Source of the DNA: Eutreptiella sp. 'Long Island Sound 2002'
Taxonomy: Eukaryota > Euglenozoa > Euglenophyceae > Eutreptiales > Eutreptiaceae
Direction: 5' to 3'
DNA length: 64,000 bases
Assembly (NCBI GenBank): GCA_964036045.1
Contig: OZ038381.1
Coordinates: 134,632,306-134,696,305, forward strand
The notes below the pieces were generated by a model, which saw only the letters and a list, made by a program, of their open reading frames with translations, was not told the DNA's origin and made no database searches. Positions 31,916 to 43,865 of this stretch are shown here, in pieces; the stretch's first letter is position 1, and each line of letters starts with the position of its first letter. The translations under genes and the position numbers were made by a program.

Positions 31916-31926
31916 GGTAGCAGAGG
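31915..31926 (+). promoter_or_regulatory. Primer binding site, initiator-Met tRNA type
   Basis: TGGTAGCAGAGG, overlapping the last T of the LTR. Same primer as element 1. Confidence 0.85.
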
Positions 31927-32015
31927 AAGACAGTCTCTGCGTACCGGCAGCAACCCCGTGCCGTACATCGGGTGCGCCGAGATCTGTCATATATAAGCAA
32001 GAAGGGCAAACAAAT

Positions 32016-34505
32016 ATGGACACAAAGAAAGAGGACGCCAACGTGAGGACGGCGCCTGAGGCACCAGCAATGCCAGCACCTGGTGAACCTGGACCTGGAC
32101 CTAGCGCTGTACCTTCGGTGCCCTTACATGGGCCAGTGGACGTGGCGGATGATTCGCTGGAAGGACTTCAGTCGGCCTTCCGGGCCCTCTCAGTCGGGGA
32201 GGTGGACAGTAATCCTGTGAAGAGAAAGAGGGAGATAGATAAGGATGCTGGAGAAAGCATGGCAGACGAAGGAGTAGACCATGGGCACAACCCGACAAGT
32301 GATTCGACCTTCGAGGGCGCACCAAGCGCATCTGGCCTCCAGGCATCACCCTCTCCTACAACCACCACACTCCCAACTCCAGACCCAGCCGCTGCAACAT
32401 CCACACCCATAACCAACCCGCCTATGCCTGAGGGCACAGGCTTTACTGGTATGCCTACCTACCCTGCCTATGGTGTGAACCCACCTACCACTGCGTTTCT
32501 GAAGGCAACTACTACCAGTGAGCCGGTGACCTTCAGTTCTGCGCCGCGATGGTATGCGGCTGACTATCACCATCCTCTACCCGCTACGGGAGCCTATGTG
32601 GATTTTCCTGGGTATGCAACCTTGAGTGGGTTGAGGAGAGGACCTGAATTATGCGGGAGCAGGAGTAGAGGATCGGGGAGATCCTCCAACAGGTCCCTGA
32701 CGCGATCGGAGATAAAAGAGGCTCTCCGAGGAGCCACCTCTGTACTTGTGGGCGAACTCACTCAAGAGGTTCGGGCTAAACTAGAGCCCCTGATTCCGCC
32801 CTCAGCGTCAACTACCATGGTGGGAATTTCACCCCATCAAGTACAGGCTAACCACCTGGTGGCAGGGTTGGCAAACACCCTGGGGAGCCTGAGGAGCCAA
32901 CCGATGCCGACCCCTGCAGCGATACCGAGAAGCCCCTTCGTACCAAGAACGGCCCAGCCACCCTACAGCCACGTGGGAAATTATACGAGAGCTGAGCTGG
33001 ACCGGCTGGGGCTGACAGCCCTGAGGGCAATGGCTGACGTGGAGCCCTATGGCTCTAGTGACCTAGGCGGAGACCCCTCCGATGATGAGCCGCCGTCGAT
33101 GACTTCTGCTTCGCCCTCGGAAGACGACGACGATGAGGACCCCGAGAACCCAAGTAGGCAGAAGAAAAAGAAGAAGAGGAAGACCCGGCGCCCTGAGGGA
33201 CGCAGGTCTCAGAAGGCTAAGGCCATTGCCACCTCCAAGATGGTGGTGAACTTGCCTGAGTTCACAGGCAAGGACCTCAGCGAGTTCGCTGAGAATTTGG
33301 GCCCGTTCCTTCGATTGACCGGCCAAACCCACGCTAGCGGACGGGTCAAGTGCGATTGATCCCTGCAGTGCTGCAAGACCAAGTACCTGGAGAAGCAGGT
33401 CAAGCAGATCGTGACGAAGTCTGCCACCTTTGCCGACGTGTTGGTTGCCTTGGTGAGGCAGTGCCCAACCTATGAAACCCACCTCTCAATCAGGGCCGAG
33501 ATCCAGAACCTGGCCGTGCTGCCCAACAACCCTAAACCTGGCAGGGTCTCTGAGCTATTGGCTGACCTGGATCACTGGGCTGGATGATTGACGCCCGGTT
33601 CCTACAGCAGCGACGACCTACTTTTCTGGTTGGTGGCTAAGCTCCCTCGGGAGCTGTGGGACGAGTGCCGTTCAACGGCAGAGCGCAAGGCTAGAGCCCT
33701 CCACTACGAGGATTTATGTGTGCTACTCCTGGAGCCGGCGCTGGAGGAAGAAAGCGACCAGCACCTGAACAACTACCGTCCTGGAGGGGGTGGCTCTGGA
33801 AGCCATGGCAAAGGGTACCAAGGATCCAGACCTGGACAGGGGACTACCCCCAAACACGCCCGTATCATGGAAAACGTCAAGGAGCTCTTCTGGTGTGATG
33901 CCAGAGATGAGCAGGGTCACCTGCAGCACGCACCTGACTGCGAGCAGCGAGACTGCTTCGTAGTCCAAGGGAAGAAGCAGGAGAACAACACTGGCGCCAA
34001 GGCAAAGATGCCGGATCATTACAGGTGTAAGATCACCTGTGCCTTCTGTGGGAAGAGGAAGCACTACGAGGATGAGTGCTACCACAAGCAGCGCCTGTCC
34101 GCGAAGCTGAAGGGTGAGGATCCTGGCAAAGGCTCTGGCAAAGGTGGAGGCAAAGGCAACGGCAACGACTCCGGCAAGGGCAAGTCAAAAGGACGTGGAA
34201 AAGGGCAAGACAAGAGTAAAGGTGGACGAGGAGGAGGCGCTAACCGCCAGCCAGACAAGGACAACAAGAACCCGGACAAGAACGGAGGCAACCCCAACCC
34301 TAATCCAAGGGGGAACCCCGAGCCCTCTGGGGGGCAGTCAGGTCCTACCACACGCTCACAAACGCAGGCCCAGCGAGAACAAGGGGCTAAGAGTGAGCAT
34401 GAAGGCGGTGATGACGGCAACGCTAAGAAGAGAAGCCGTTTCATGAGGATGGCCCGCAAATTGCGGAACAAGGGGTTCGAGGTGACCTGTCCCGCGGAGT
34501 TCTGA
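32016..34505 (+). pseudogene. gag: Gag of LTR element 2, with in-frame stops
   Basis: Begins at ATG 32016 (MDTKKEDANV) and stays in one frame to 34505, broken by TGA at 33357-33359 and 33585-33587. The context (KCD, stop, SLQCC; HWAG, stop, LTPGS) suggests former Trp codons. The N-terminal half is Pro/Ser/Thr-rich; an acidic run and a KKKKKRK basic patch sit near residue 390. The capsid-like part spans about 405-600. A canonical zinc knuckle CAFCGKRKHYEDEC (CX2CX4HX4C) lies at about residues 674-687, followed by a Gly/Lys-rich nucleic-acid-binding tail. The final stop is TGA at 34503-34505. Confidence 0.85.
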
Positions 34506-37500
34506 CGGGGACGCCCCGGTGGGGCCCTGGACCTGGTGTTGTGGGTACGTATCTGACTAGGGGGACATGAATACCTGGGGGTATTGGACACTAGGGCCAC
34601 CATAGCAATAGTGGCCAAGAAACATTTACCTTGTGGGAGCCTGAAGAACACCATGACCACCGCGGTTATACAAACGGGGGATGGACATGTGCTGCACAGC
34701 TGCGGGGACTGTGAAGTGGAGGTACATATGGGCTCACGGACTATCGCCAATCGGTTCTATGTGATGGACACTGAAACCTTCGACTTTGTATTGGGAACTG
34801 ACTTCTTCGTGCAGCACTCCCAGACACAGTCCCTGACGCTGCAAGCGCCCTACCCCCTGTACGTGGACCACGGCAAGGGCAGGAAGTCTGTGCCACTGGA
34901 GCAGTCTGAGCACACCTCGAGCTACCTTAGGGTATCAAAGGAGGAGCCCTCGAACATGATGGCGGCCTCCAAAACTGAGGACTATCAACTATTGGGGGAA
35001 GTCCTAGACCAAGGTCTGAAGGAGTTGGGTTCCTCTAGAGAAGACCTGAGTGTGGAGTTGTTCGCCATCGACAAGCAATGTGTCCTGGACCTTTACTGCA
35101 GCAAGGGGAAGAACTGCAGCTACAAATTTTACTGGCCCTCTTTCGGGCCGGCCTACGGGAACCCCAGGTTCAGTGAACTGGGGAATGTCTTGACCAAGGT
35201 GGCCTTGGAACGTTTCCGTATGGTCCTGTGTTCCCCCGATTGGGGAGCCCATGGGGCCAACGAGTACTGGCGAACCCTCCTGGACAGGCTGACTATCAGC
35301 TCTGTCGCTTACCTGATGAGGCCATCTACGTGCCTCTCGGGCGTAAGTGCATATCGGGAAACCCGGATGGGGGAGTATGCTCAGCGTGGTGGACGGAGGT
35401 CTTACCTCCATCCCCTGGGAGGACCTGGACTCGACTCTGGTCCCGCTATACAACGAGAAAGCGATGGACTCGCCTTGGGTGACTTGAAGGATCGACTACG
35501 ACCTCAAGATGCTATTGAGACTATACCCGGAGGAGATGAATATGTGGTGACTAACACTAACGCCCCCAACTCTCCCTGCCATGTACCTGTTCCTGATGGA
35601 GTCTCTGAGTGTGGACTATCCGAGCTCCCCAGCTCTATTCACTCAGATGACAAAACTGAGCACGACGCCTTCTTCGTGCAGACTTGCGTGGAGGAAGTGG
35701 AAAACGCCGAGTACGTCGCCCCACTGAAACCCCTACTCTCCATGAGGGTGGAAGACCTCGTGGACGAGGAGATTGATGCCAGATCCAGGCTAAGGGAGTA
35801 TGTGGACTCGAATAAGAGGTTGGTGGCAAAAAAGCTATGCTACGCTAAGCCTACCCGCAGCTCATGGCCACTGAAGCAAGGACGTATGGGCGATCTATCC
35901 CAATTGAAGGAGGACCTCGGAGAGAAGATCACCACCTGGCAAAGGGAGGTAGATCTTAAGCTCATGAAGAGCGTGTGGGGTGCCCATGTGAGGATCCCAG
36001 AAGAGGACGATCTCTCGGACGAATGTGTATGTGAATTCCCTCGAGCGTGCCTATGTTGCCATCGTCCACCGGAGATGGTTGAACGAGACCTACTTTATGC
36101 CTACCAAGGGTTGAAGGATATTATCAAGGGCGAAGAGTCGGTGAAGGATCACCTCCTGACGTCTATTACTCAGGGGGCAAGCAACTTACACTCTGACAAG
36201 GACATGGAGGACAAGATCAAGCTATTGGACCCGCGGCTGCAGGCGCTTATAAGGACCTATCTGGAGGTGTTCGGGGAACTACCACCCCCAGCCTCATGTG
36301 ACAAGCTGGTACAGATGGACCTCAAGCTGAAATCCAAGTTCGTGGGTCACAAGATCCAAAGGAGACCCTACCCGGCTCCTAGAGAGCAGGCCGACGAGAT
36401 TGAGCGACAGATACAAGAGTGTATCGACGCTGGCCTGGTCCTGGAGTACAGGGATGGGGACTACCCCCAACACTGCAGCCCCTGTTTCCTGGTGGCTAAA
36501 CCCGGGTTCACAGCCAAACGGCTGGTAGTGGACTGCGGAGAGCTGAACAAGAAAACGCTGAACCACTCAGGGTCCATTCCTAATATGGAGTCTACCGTTG
36601 AGAAGATAGCCTCTTGTCGCTACAAGACCAAGATGGACAAGAGGAGCGGATTCTGGCAGGTGGACCTGACACCCAACGCTCAGCAGCTACTAGCCTTCAT
36701 CACCCCTCAGGGGAGGGTGTTCAAGTGGAAGGTCATGCCGTTTGGCGTGGCCAACGCACCCGCTCTTTTCCAAGAGCTGATGAACAAGATCTTGTCCATC
36801 CTACGGAGGAGACCTAAGGTGCAGGAACTTATATCCCCCGGGGCCCAGATGGAAGCACGCATCGACGATGTATGCCTCGGGACCAATACCCAGGAGGACC
36901 ACCTAATCCTCTTGGGTGAGTTCTTTGCGGTCTGCCAAGAGAACCACACCCGACTCAAGCTGGACAAGTGTGAGTTCATGCAGGAGACCATGCAGTACCT
37001 GGGGTTTGACGTTGGCTATGGGTGGTGGACCCCAGCAGCTTCCAAGGCCAAACCCCTGATGGACGCTAAGGTACGACACGAAGACCCCAAGAAAGGACTT
37101 CATGATGTACGCAGTTTCATTAGGGCGTGCAACTTCTATGGCCGCCATATCAAAAACTTCACCTACACCAGCGCCGTTCTGACAGACTTGATCAAGAAGA
37201 GTACTACTTGGCGCTAGGGCCCATAAGAGCAACAAGCGTTTGACGCGCTCAAAACCAAGGTGGCCAACGCTAAGTGCTTGGGCGTGCCTAGGGCACAAGG
37301 GGAGATTATCCTGGTGACGGACGCCGGCAATGTGGGCGGTGGTGGAACGTTGTTCCAACGGCAAGCACTAGAGAAGGAGGAGTTCGACTCGGCTATTTCC
37401 CAATGGGGGACTGAAGGTCTCAGCCGAGATGGAACTCTCAAGGACAGCTACCCTGACGACAAGTGGGTCCTAGTACTTCTGGGCCACTGGAACTGGAACT

Positions 37501-39056
37501 GGAACCAGGCCAGGGGGAACTACTCCACCTATGAGCAGGGACTGCTCGCGGGTATGCTGGTGGTTTCCTCACAAGCACGACTGTTGGGGAGTAACCCTAT
37601 GGTCTGGCTGTGCGACCAAGAGCCGGTCCACAATTTCCAGAAGGGCCCCCCACCTGAGAAGGCCAAGCTACGACGCTGGTGGACCTACCTCAGTGGGCTA
37701 CGGCTGACGGTACACCATATCCAGGGAGTGAAGAACAAGTGTGCAGACTACATCAGCCACAACAACTTGGACGCCCTGATTGGTGCCCGGTCTGAAGCAC
37801 TGGCTAAGGAGGCGATCAGCCGTATGGACGTCCACTTGGACCTCAACATGACTATGATACGCCCCCTGGATGGACTCCAACAATCGGAGTACCTGAGGGA
37901 GTTTGGGGATATCTACAAGCGCCTGGAGAAACGCCTTGAACCCCTCCTGGTCAACCAAGATCAGTGGAAGAGGGACAAGAGCTACCTCTGGCACAATGAC
38001 CGCATCGCGGTACCATCTGACGGAGTCCCAGCGCTGCTGAAGTGGACCCATGAGTCCAGCGGTCCTGTGGGTGCTGACCGTACCCTGAGGCTATTCAAGC
38101 AGTGGTTCCACACTACGTGGACTGACGACCAACTGCGGAAAACCCTCCAGCCTATCATGGACAAGTGCCCCTGTAGGTCCTGCAAACCAGGGGATATCAG
38201 GGACGGAGGTCTCTACTCGACCCTGCCCATCCCACACTGTGCTAACAGTGTTCTATACGTGGACTCCATGGAGATGCCGAAGTTCGGGGGCTATGACTTC
38301 GCCCTCGTGGTAACCTGTGGGTTGACCAGGTTTACCAGGGTGTTCCCATGTACCAAGCACATTACCACAGAGGAGACTATCAAGATACTCCTGGAGGAGT
38401 GGTTTTCTGTCTATGGGGCGCCCAAGGAGATCAACTCCGATGAGGACGTACGAGGACGCTCAGATACCGGCTGGTACAAGAGGGTCCTGAGATCCCTCAA
38501 TGTCCAGTCGTCTACGGGGATCCCCTACTCTCACACGAGCAACCCCCTATGTAAGCGGCAGATTCGTGTCCTCAAGGAGAATGTAAGGATATGGTGCAAA
38601 ACCGAACGCACCAGAGACTGGGTGAGACTACTCCCCGTCATATCCTTGATGATGAACACCCAAGAGAGTTCGGCTACTGGCTACTCGCCCCATGAGCTAT
38701 TCCTAGGGCGCCCGGCGTGGTTCCTACATGCTCCCTACCCAGAAGACACCCATTCTTCCGTGGGTGAATGGGTCCAAGAGCAACAAGCGAAGGTGGACAA
38801 GGCCAAGGCTATGCTCCAGAGAGTGAGGGAGCGTCAGTGGAACAAGAAGAACAAGCACGGAGTACCAGCCACCTACCAAGAGGGGGACTGGGTGCTGGTG
38901 CACCACAGCCGACTACCCGCCTGGCCACCCTCTACCAGCGATGACCCATACTTCGGGCCCTACAAGATTCTATCTGTGGATGGACACCGTATCACCTATG
39001 ATTTTGTGGGGCATTCTGCGGCCAAAACCGCATTTACGCTACCGCACTGGATCTGA
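34506..39056 (+). pseudogene. pol: Pol of LTR element 2 (PR-module-RT-RH-IN), inactivated
   Basis: In the same frame as gag; a further TGA lies at 34554-34556. Protease LDTRATIAIV at 34584 has DTR where DTG is required. The extra module at 35040-35480 contains two compensating frameshifts. Reverse transcriptase about 36300-37050 has VVDCGELNKK and active site ARIDDVCLG at about 36858. Stops TAG 37215-37217 and TAA 37224-37226 separate RT from RNase H (VTDAGNVGGGG at about 37315, CADYISH at about 37740). Integrase has a C-x-C-x2-C zinc-site remnant (CPCRSCKPG), D in YVDSMEM, D in NSDEDVR, but the catalytic Glu position reads NPLCKRQIR, Lys for Glu. The frame ends at TGA 39054-39056 inside inserted sequence. 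Confidence 0.88.
35040..35480 (+). other. Module between protease and RT in element 2
   Basis: Reads ELFAIDKQCVLDLYC, then WPSFGPAYGNPRFSELGNVLTKV, MVLCSPDWGAHGANEYWRTLLDRL; in a neighbouring frame (about 35297-35390) it continues CRLPDEAIYVPLGRKC. The NP-R-F motif, K-V helix, SPDW strand and LP...YVP ending are close to the methylase-like region of DIRS-type elements. The return to the main frame happens before about 35480. Confidence 0.5.
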
Positions 39057-40028
39057 AACGGCCCAACGGATCTGAAACGGCCGCGGTGCCAAAAATTTGT
39101 CTTTCAAACATGAATTTTTGCAAAATCCATTGCTTGAATACATTTGATTCCTTGGCACAAAAGTGTGGATGTGTCGGAACATTACAATGCTGTGGTTGAA
39201 TCTAAAGATGCCTGCCAAAAGTCGTTTTGATATTGTTGTTCTGCTGTTTTTGTGCTGCTCAGCTGTAGTGCAGATCGATCCGGACATTTCCGGCTATTGA
39301 CTGCTAAAATTTGACACAATATTTCTGACTTATGCTGTGCAATTGCCTTCGTTTTGCCTTGCTTGCAAACACAACGTTGAACTGGTGAGAACTGTTGAGA
39401 ACTGAGGTCCCTGGGACTTGATTTGTGTTGCTGGTAAAGGTTTCGGAACAGTTGACAGTTGACGTGCTGTGCAGTTGCTTGTGTTGTGCCTTCTTTGCCC
39501 GGTCTTGGCTCTGTGAATTTACTATTTGCCTGATTTGTTGCAAAGCCTGTTCTGCAACCCTTGACTCTCCCTGAAAAGGGATCTCCTGTGGTGCAGAAGT
39601 ACCCATTCCAACGGTCAGGCTTTGGTGCTCATCTTTGGCAAATAGTCTCAAACTTGCAGGCACGGGCCCTTTGCACCGCACAATGCTCAAAAGAACTAGG
39701 CTTCACAAAGGTTGGCAGGTGTTTGAAATGACAATGAGAACTGAGGTGTGTGGTTAACTGAGAAGTCAGTTTGAACTGGTCCCACCCTACGATGCTCCAA
39801 AGAACTTTGCTTCACAAAGGTTGGCACAGGTTTTTGAACTGACTTTGAGAACTGAGGTGTGCAGGTAACTCAGAACCCGGCTTGAACTGGTTGCAGCGTA
39901 CGAGGCTCCAAAGAACTTCGCTTCACAAAGGTTGCCACAGGCTTTTGAAATGACGATGAGAACTGAGGTGTGTGGTTAACTGAGAACTCGTTTTGAACTG
40001 GTCGCACCGTACGAGGCGCTAAAGAACC
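38997..40028 (+). repeat. About 1-kb insertion splitting integrase from chromodomain, with 112-bp tandem repeat
   Basis: The integrase tail DGHRIT ends at about 38996 and its natural continuation VRCSPRLGG resumes at 40029. The intervening sequence is AT-richer and ends in three units of about 112 bp (39695-40028), each containing GCTTCACAAAGGTTG, GAGAACTGAGGTGTG and a CTCCAAAGAAC-type boundary. No terminal inverted repeats or target duplication are clear; spliced-intron borders do not restore the frame. Confidence 0.6.
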
Positions 40029-40466
40029 GTGCGGTGTTCTCCCCGTCTAGGGGGGATCCTGGTGTGCGCTGCTCAACATCTGAAGCGCTACTATGATCCT
40101 GAAGACCTCTGTGGGGAAGAGTGGGAGCTTAACGACGAGGAAGTCGCCGCCCTAGACCTACAAGGGGCTGCCAGCCCTATTGAATTTGAAGGGGAACTCC
40201 CCGACATGATCGCCCAGGAGATGGCTAAGGAGGGCTTCTACCTGGTGAAGTCTGTCCTACGCCACCGCTATCGCCAGGGTTGGCGCTTCCTCACCCTCTG
40301 GGAAGGGTTTGGAGTCGAAGAAGCCACCTGGGAGCCCTTCTCTGCGTTTGTTCTACCTGAAGGACGCCTAAACTCAGTTCTGGTTGACTACTTGTCCCAG
40401 AACAACCTCGGTGAGTTGCTGAGGCTCGCTGAGACGCTTGCCTTCAAGACTAAAGCTAGGGACTGA
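40029..40466 (+). pseudogene. Detached C-terminus of element 2 pol: chromodomain
   Basis: Starts in mid-protein (VRCSPRLGG, LVCAAQHLKRYYDPEDL, the usual link after integrase) and contains a good chromodomain: FYLVKSVLRHRYRQGWRFLTLWEGFGVEEATWEPFSAF at about residues 70-110. Ends at TGA 40464-40466. No ATG; it belongs to the pol frame interrupted by the 1-kb insert. A chromodomain here confirms element 2 as a chromovirus relative. Confidence 0.8.
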
Positions 40467-43400
40467 ACATCACCCTTACCTGCCTCAGCGTATGTGTGAG
40501 TGTGCTATTCCTAGGGTCCTGAGAGCAAGCCGCAGAAGTGGTGTCCTAATTATACCAGAGTCTGCCCGCTTGCTAAACCTGGAGGATTGTCTTAACCGGT
40601 GCCACGGGGTACGCCCCGGGTCTCTCTTCCCCTAAGCGCCCAATTTCTGTGCTGGTGCAAAGCCTTGGGGGAATACCCAGCGTACTAATCCAGGTATTGT
40701 TTTCCCTACCTATCTGTCTACTACGGGGAGGGGTGGCCAAAAACTACGAAGGCTTGAAAACGCCCCTTTGCTACGATGGCTAAAATCTAGCGTAACCACT
40801 GCCACTGCCCACCAACCCTGCTAAAATTGCAGGAAACGGGTGGGACTGTGACACACACACTAGAGGTCCTGCACACCCTACAGTGGTACCATCCTGGTGG
40901 GTGAGCGCTACTGCAACTGGCTCAAGCCCCCACTCAGGACTACCACTCCTACACGCACGCTCTACTGGGTGGCGTTGAAGATGAGGACAAGAGCCCTAGC
41001 GGCCCACCTCTGAGAATACAAGAAAACACAGAGCTACTAAGCGTCTGTGGCCTAACAGGGACGCCACAACGCGTTTCCCTGCTAGGGGTTGTAGGGAAGG
41101 AGTGCTCTTGGGGCGTGCACAGCGCATATGTCGGTGGAGTCGGACTCCTGGCCCTGCCACAGGCAGAGGCGGAGTTAGTTGTTTCCGTGATCAGCGCCCT
41201 TGTTCACCTCCCCCCCCATGGGGGGCTTTTAATTGGGGGGCCGGGGAATGGGGCCCCGCCCCCCTCTAAAGGCAGTCCTTATGCCATTATATACAATCCG
41301 CGCGCCGAAATGAAACATATCCCAAAAGTATACGATGCAGCCCCTCTAAATGACCGCCTCAAGGAGCTGATTCGCGCCGTCATATTTGTTTTGATTGATC
41401 ATGGCTGTTTCGCAAAGTTAGGACCTTTACAAGTTTTTAACTTCTTTACCAGCATCCACTAATTCCATATAAGGTAGGGATGCGATTTAAAGGTGCACCA
41501 GCAAAGTTGAGGTGCCGAAGAACACGATATATAAACCACAGGCCCCAAATCCCAAGAAATCTATTTGACATATTATTTATTTGCTGTGCACACGTGCATT
41601 TTGCAGTCGCCGGCATTTGCGATCTTTCATTTTGACTGTCCAAAGTGAAATCGGGCTACAATGCACTTAATTTCGATCTAAGACCAGATTTATACATGAT
41701 TCTAAAAGCCTCGTGTTGCTGTTGAATCGGGAAACCGCCGTCGCTTTGTTTTAGCACTGGTTTTCGATTTGACGGTTTCAGCGCCCTCAGCCGCCTTTTT
41801 AAGCTCAAAAATGGGAAGAACACCCCCAAATTGAACAAAATTGCCCTTGATTTCGTCAAAATCCGATACAATAGGCCCGAATTATGAATATGTCAATTTT
41901 ATGCTATTTGCACCCTGTATCGCTAATCTTGCCCAATGCACCCTCCTTGTCCTTGCGCTGCTAGCTGAAACATAAGGCAAAGGAGTCTTTTTGCGTTTGT
42001 TTGTCACCGCCCGGCTCTGTTTCTGACATAGAAAAGTGACCCGAAAATGGCTAAAAACGTAATAAGGCTTTTCTTTTGATGGTGCTTCGCACCAGCAAAG
42101 GAAAAGCCACACCAAGCACGAAAGACGAAGGATTCATTTAACCTTACTTTTCCACACCCTCCGCGACATATCATGTATCATTGCTTCATTGAAATTTCCT
42201 CAACATGCTCATCTTTCTTTGTTATAAATACGTGATCATGCACATGCATATCGTGCAATCTGAATTCGTCGTCCGACAGATACCCTTCGGAGGCGATCAC
42301 AGCCCGCACACTGCCCTTCCCCATCTCGTGGAGCCCCCCTCCGCTTGTTTAGCAGGGCAGGAAAAAAGGCGAACGCTGCTGCACCAATCACCCTGACCTT
42401 CCCACCTGTAAAGCAAAGGCAGATGACTGAGGTTGGCACCTGAGGAACCAAGACTACCTCCACGTATTATACGCTTCTCAGGTAGCCCTATAATACGCTG
42501 TCCTCAAACCTCAGTACAAGCAAGCAAGCTTAAGGAACTCCACCCGTTCTCTTATAGAACGCGGGGTGGAGCCCCTGGGTAACCTAGACAAGGGTTATAC
42601 CGAGCGCACCACATGTGGGCTACCTTTTTCATGCGCGTGTGAATGCACGAGCATGCACTAGTTGACGCTCAGCCTGTGGCAATCTTCCTAATCTTATCCA
42701 CAATCAGGAACTCCACCAGGGGGTGGCCCCACCTGGGCTTACCTACCTTACTCAACGCTGGAGAGTGAAGCGAGGAGAGGGGAACGCGAGACACAAGCAA
42801 AAAACTACGCTATGCATACGTGTGTATGTCTAATCACCCTTGACTTCCCTCTAATCATCTGCAATCTTTCTAATCTATCCCTCTAATGTTTGTTAGCGCT
42901 GCTGCAAGGCACGTTCACGGAGACACAAGACGAGCAATGTGCATGCTGCATACAAGACGAGCACACCTGTGGTTTATACCTCATTCATTGAAGTCCTTCT
43001 GTTGATTTTTGAAATCTTGAATTTTGGATTCTTTCTGCCAATGTGGGTGGAATCTTTATGTTTGTTTATTTATGTGTGTTTCGTCATTTTCGTCATTCTG
43101 CGTAACATACGTTTATAATCTCATTCATTCTCTATTGTCCGGCGCTTCGCTAAGAGCCGCTCCTGCGCGCCGCCTTTTTCTGCGTATGAATTTCTTGATT
43201 TAAAAAATCAAGAGATGACTACAAATGTTATAAAAATGTGCATCTGATGCACAATTGGATTCTGTACGGGTGTGTGCCTTCAGGAAAGTTCTAGGCCGTC
43301 ATTTGACGGATTTAGGTGTTGTCGGTTCGCGTTTGCGTGGATTCGTCCCTCATCCTCCCATTCCTCTGTTGTACAGACCTCCTCGCAAAACCTCGTTGAG

Positions 43401-43857
43401 TAGGCCGCTGTTCGGACCAAAATGCAGCAGCAGGAGACTGAACCAGAATCAAGACCCCTCCAAGGGGCAATGCTAATTAAATCAGCGCACCCTCGCGCCA
43501 GTACCAGGACAGGTGTCTCCATCAGGTTCCTTGAGACTTGGGTCGAGCGTCCTATGAGAGTCTTGCGTTGGGTTGTGTTACGCTGCAGCTTGGAGGGAGG
43601 GATGCAGATGCATATGGTCTTGGCATGCCCTACTCTAACCCCACCAAGCCACAGGAACCCGGGCAGCGCCAAGAGCGCTGAGTTTTCTGTTTGACATTGT
43701 CATCAACAATGCAGCAAGAGTCGCTACCCATGGTAAAGCGCTCTTTTCAAGTGTTAGGGAAGCTATAGGTATTTTAAAGTAGGTGTGGCAACCAAGGAAA
43801 GGCCAAGAAAAAATCCCTTTTCTCCTGAGAATGCGACAGTGGTGGCCACCACAGCAC
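40467..43857 (+). other. Long noncoding 3' region of element 2
   Basis: 3.4 kb between the chromodomain and the PPT, with no credible ORF. Composition shifts at about 41280 from GC-rich to AT-rich, so part may be a nested insertion. Near 41206-41226 a C-run/G-run palindrome (CCCCCCATGGGGGG) precedes a short T-run. Confidence 0.5.
42538..42571. other. Strong hairpin in the 3' region of element 2
   Basis: CTCCACCC + GTTCT on the left pair with AGAAC + GGGTGGAG on the right, with a five-base loop (CTTAT) and a three-base bulge. A related GGTGG/CCACC fold lies at about 42713-42734. Confidence 0.6.
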
Positions 43858-43865
43858 AAGGGGGG
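43858..43865 (+). promoter_or_regulatory. Polypurine tract of element 2
   Basis: AAGGGGGG immediately before the AGTACG start of the 3' LTR; very like the tract of element 1. Confidence 0.8.

Noticed and set aside
38985-40028. Spliced intron between integrase and chromodomain
   Set aside because: The GT near the left border and AG near the right border do not join the coding frames.
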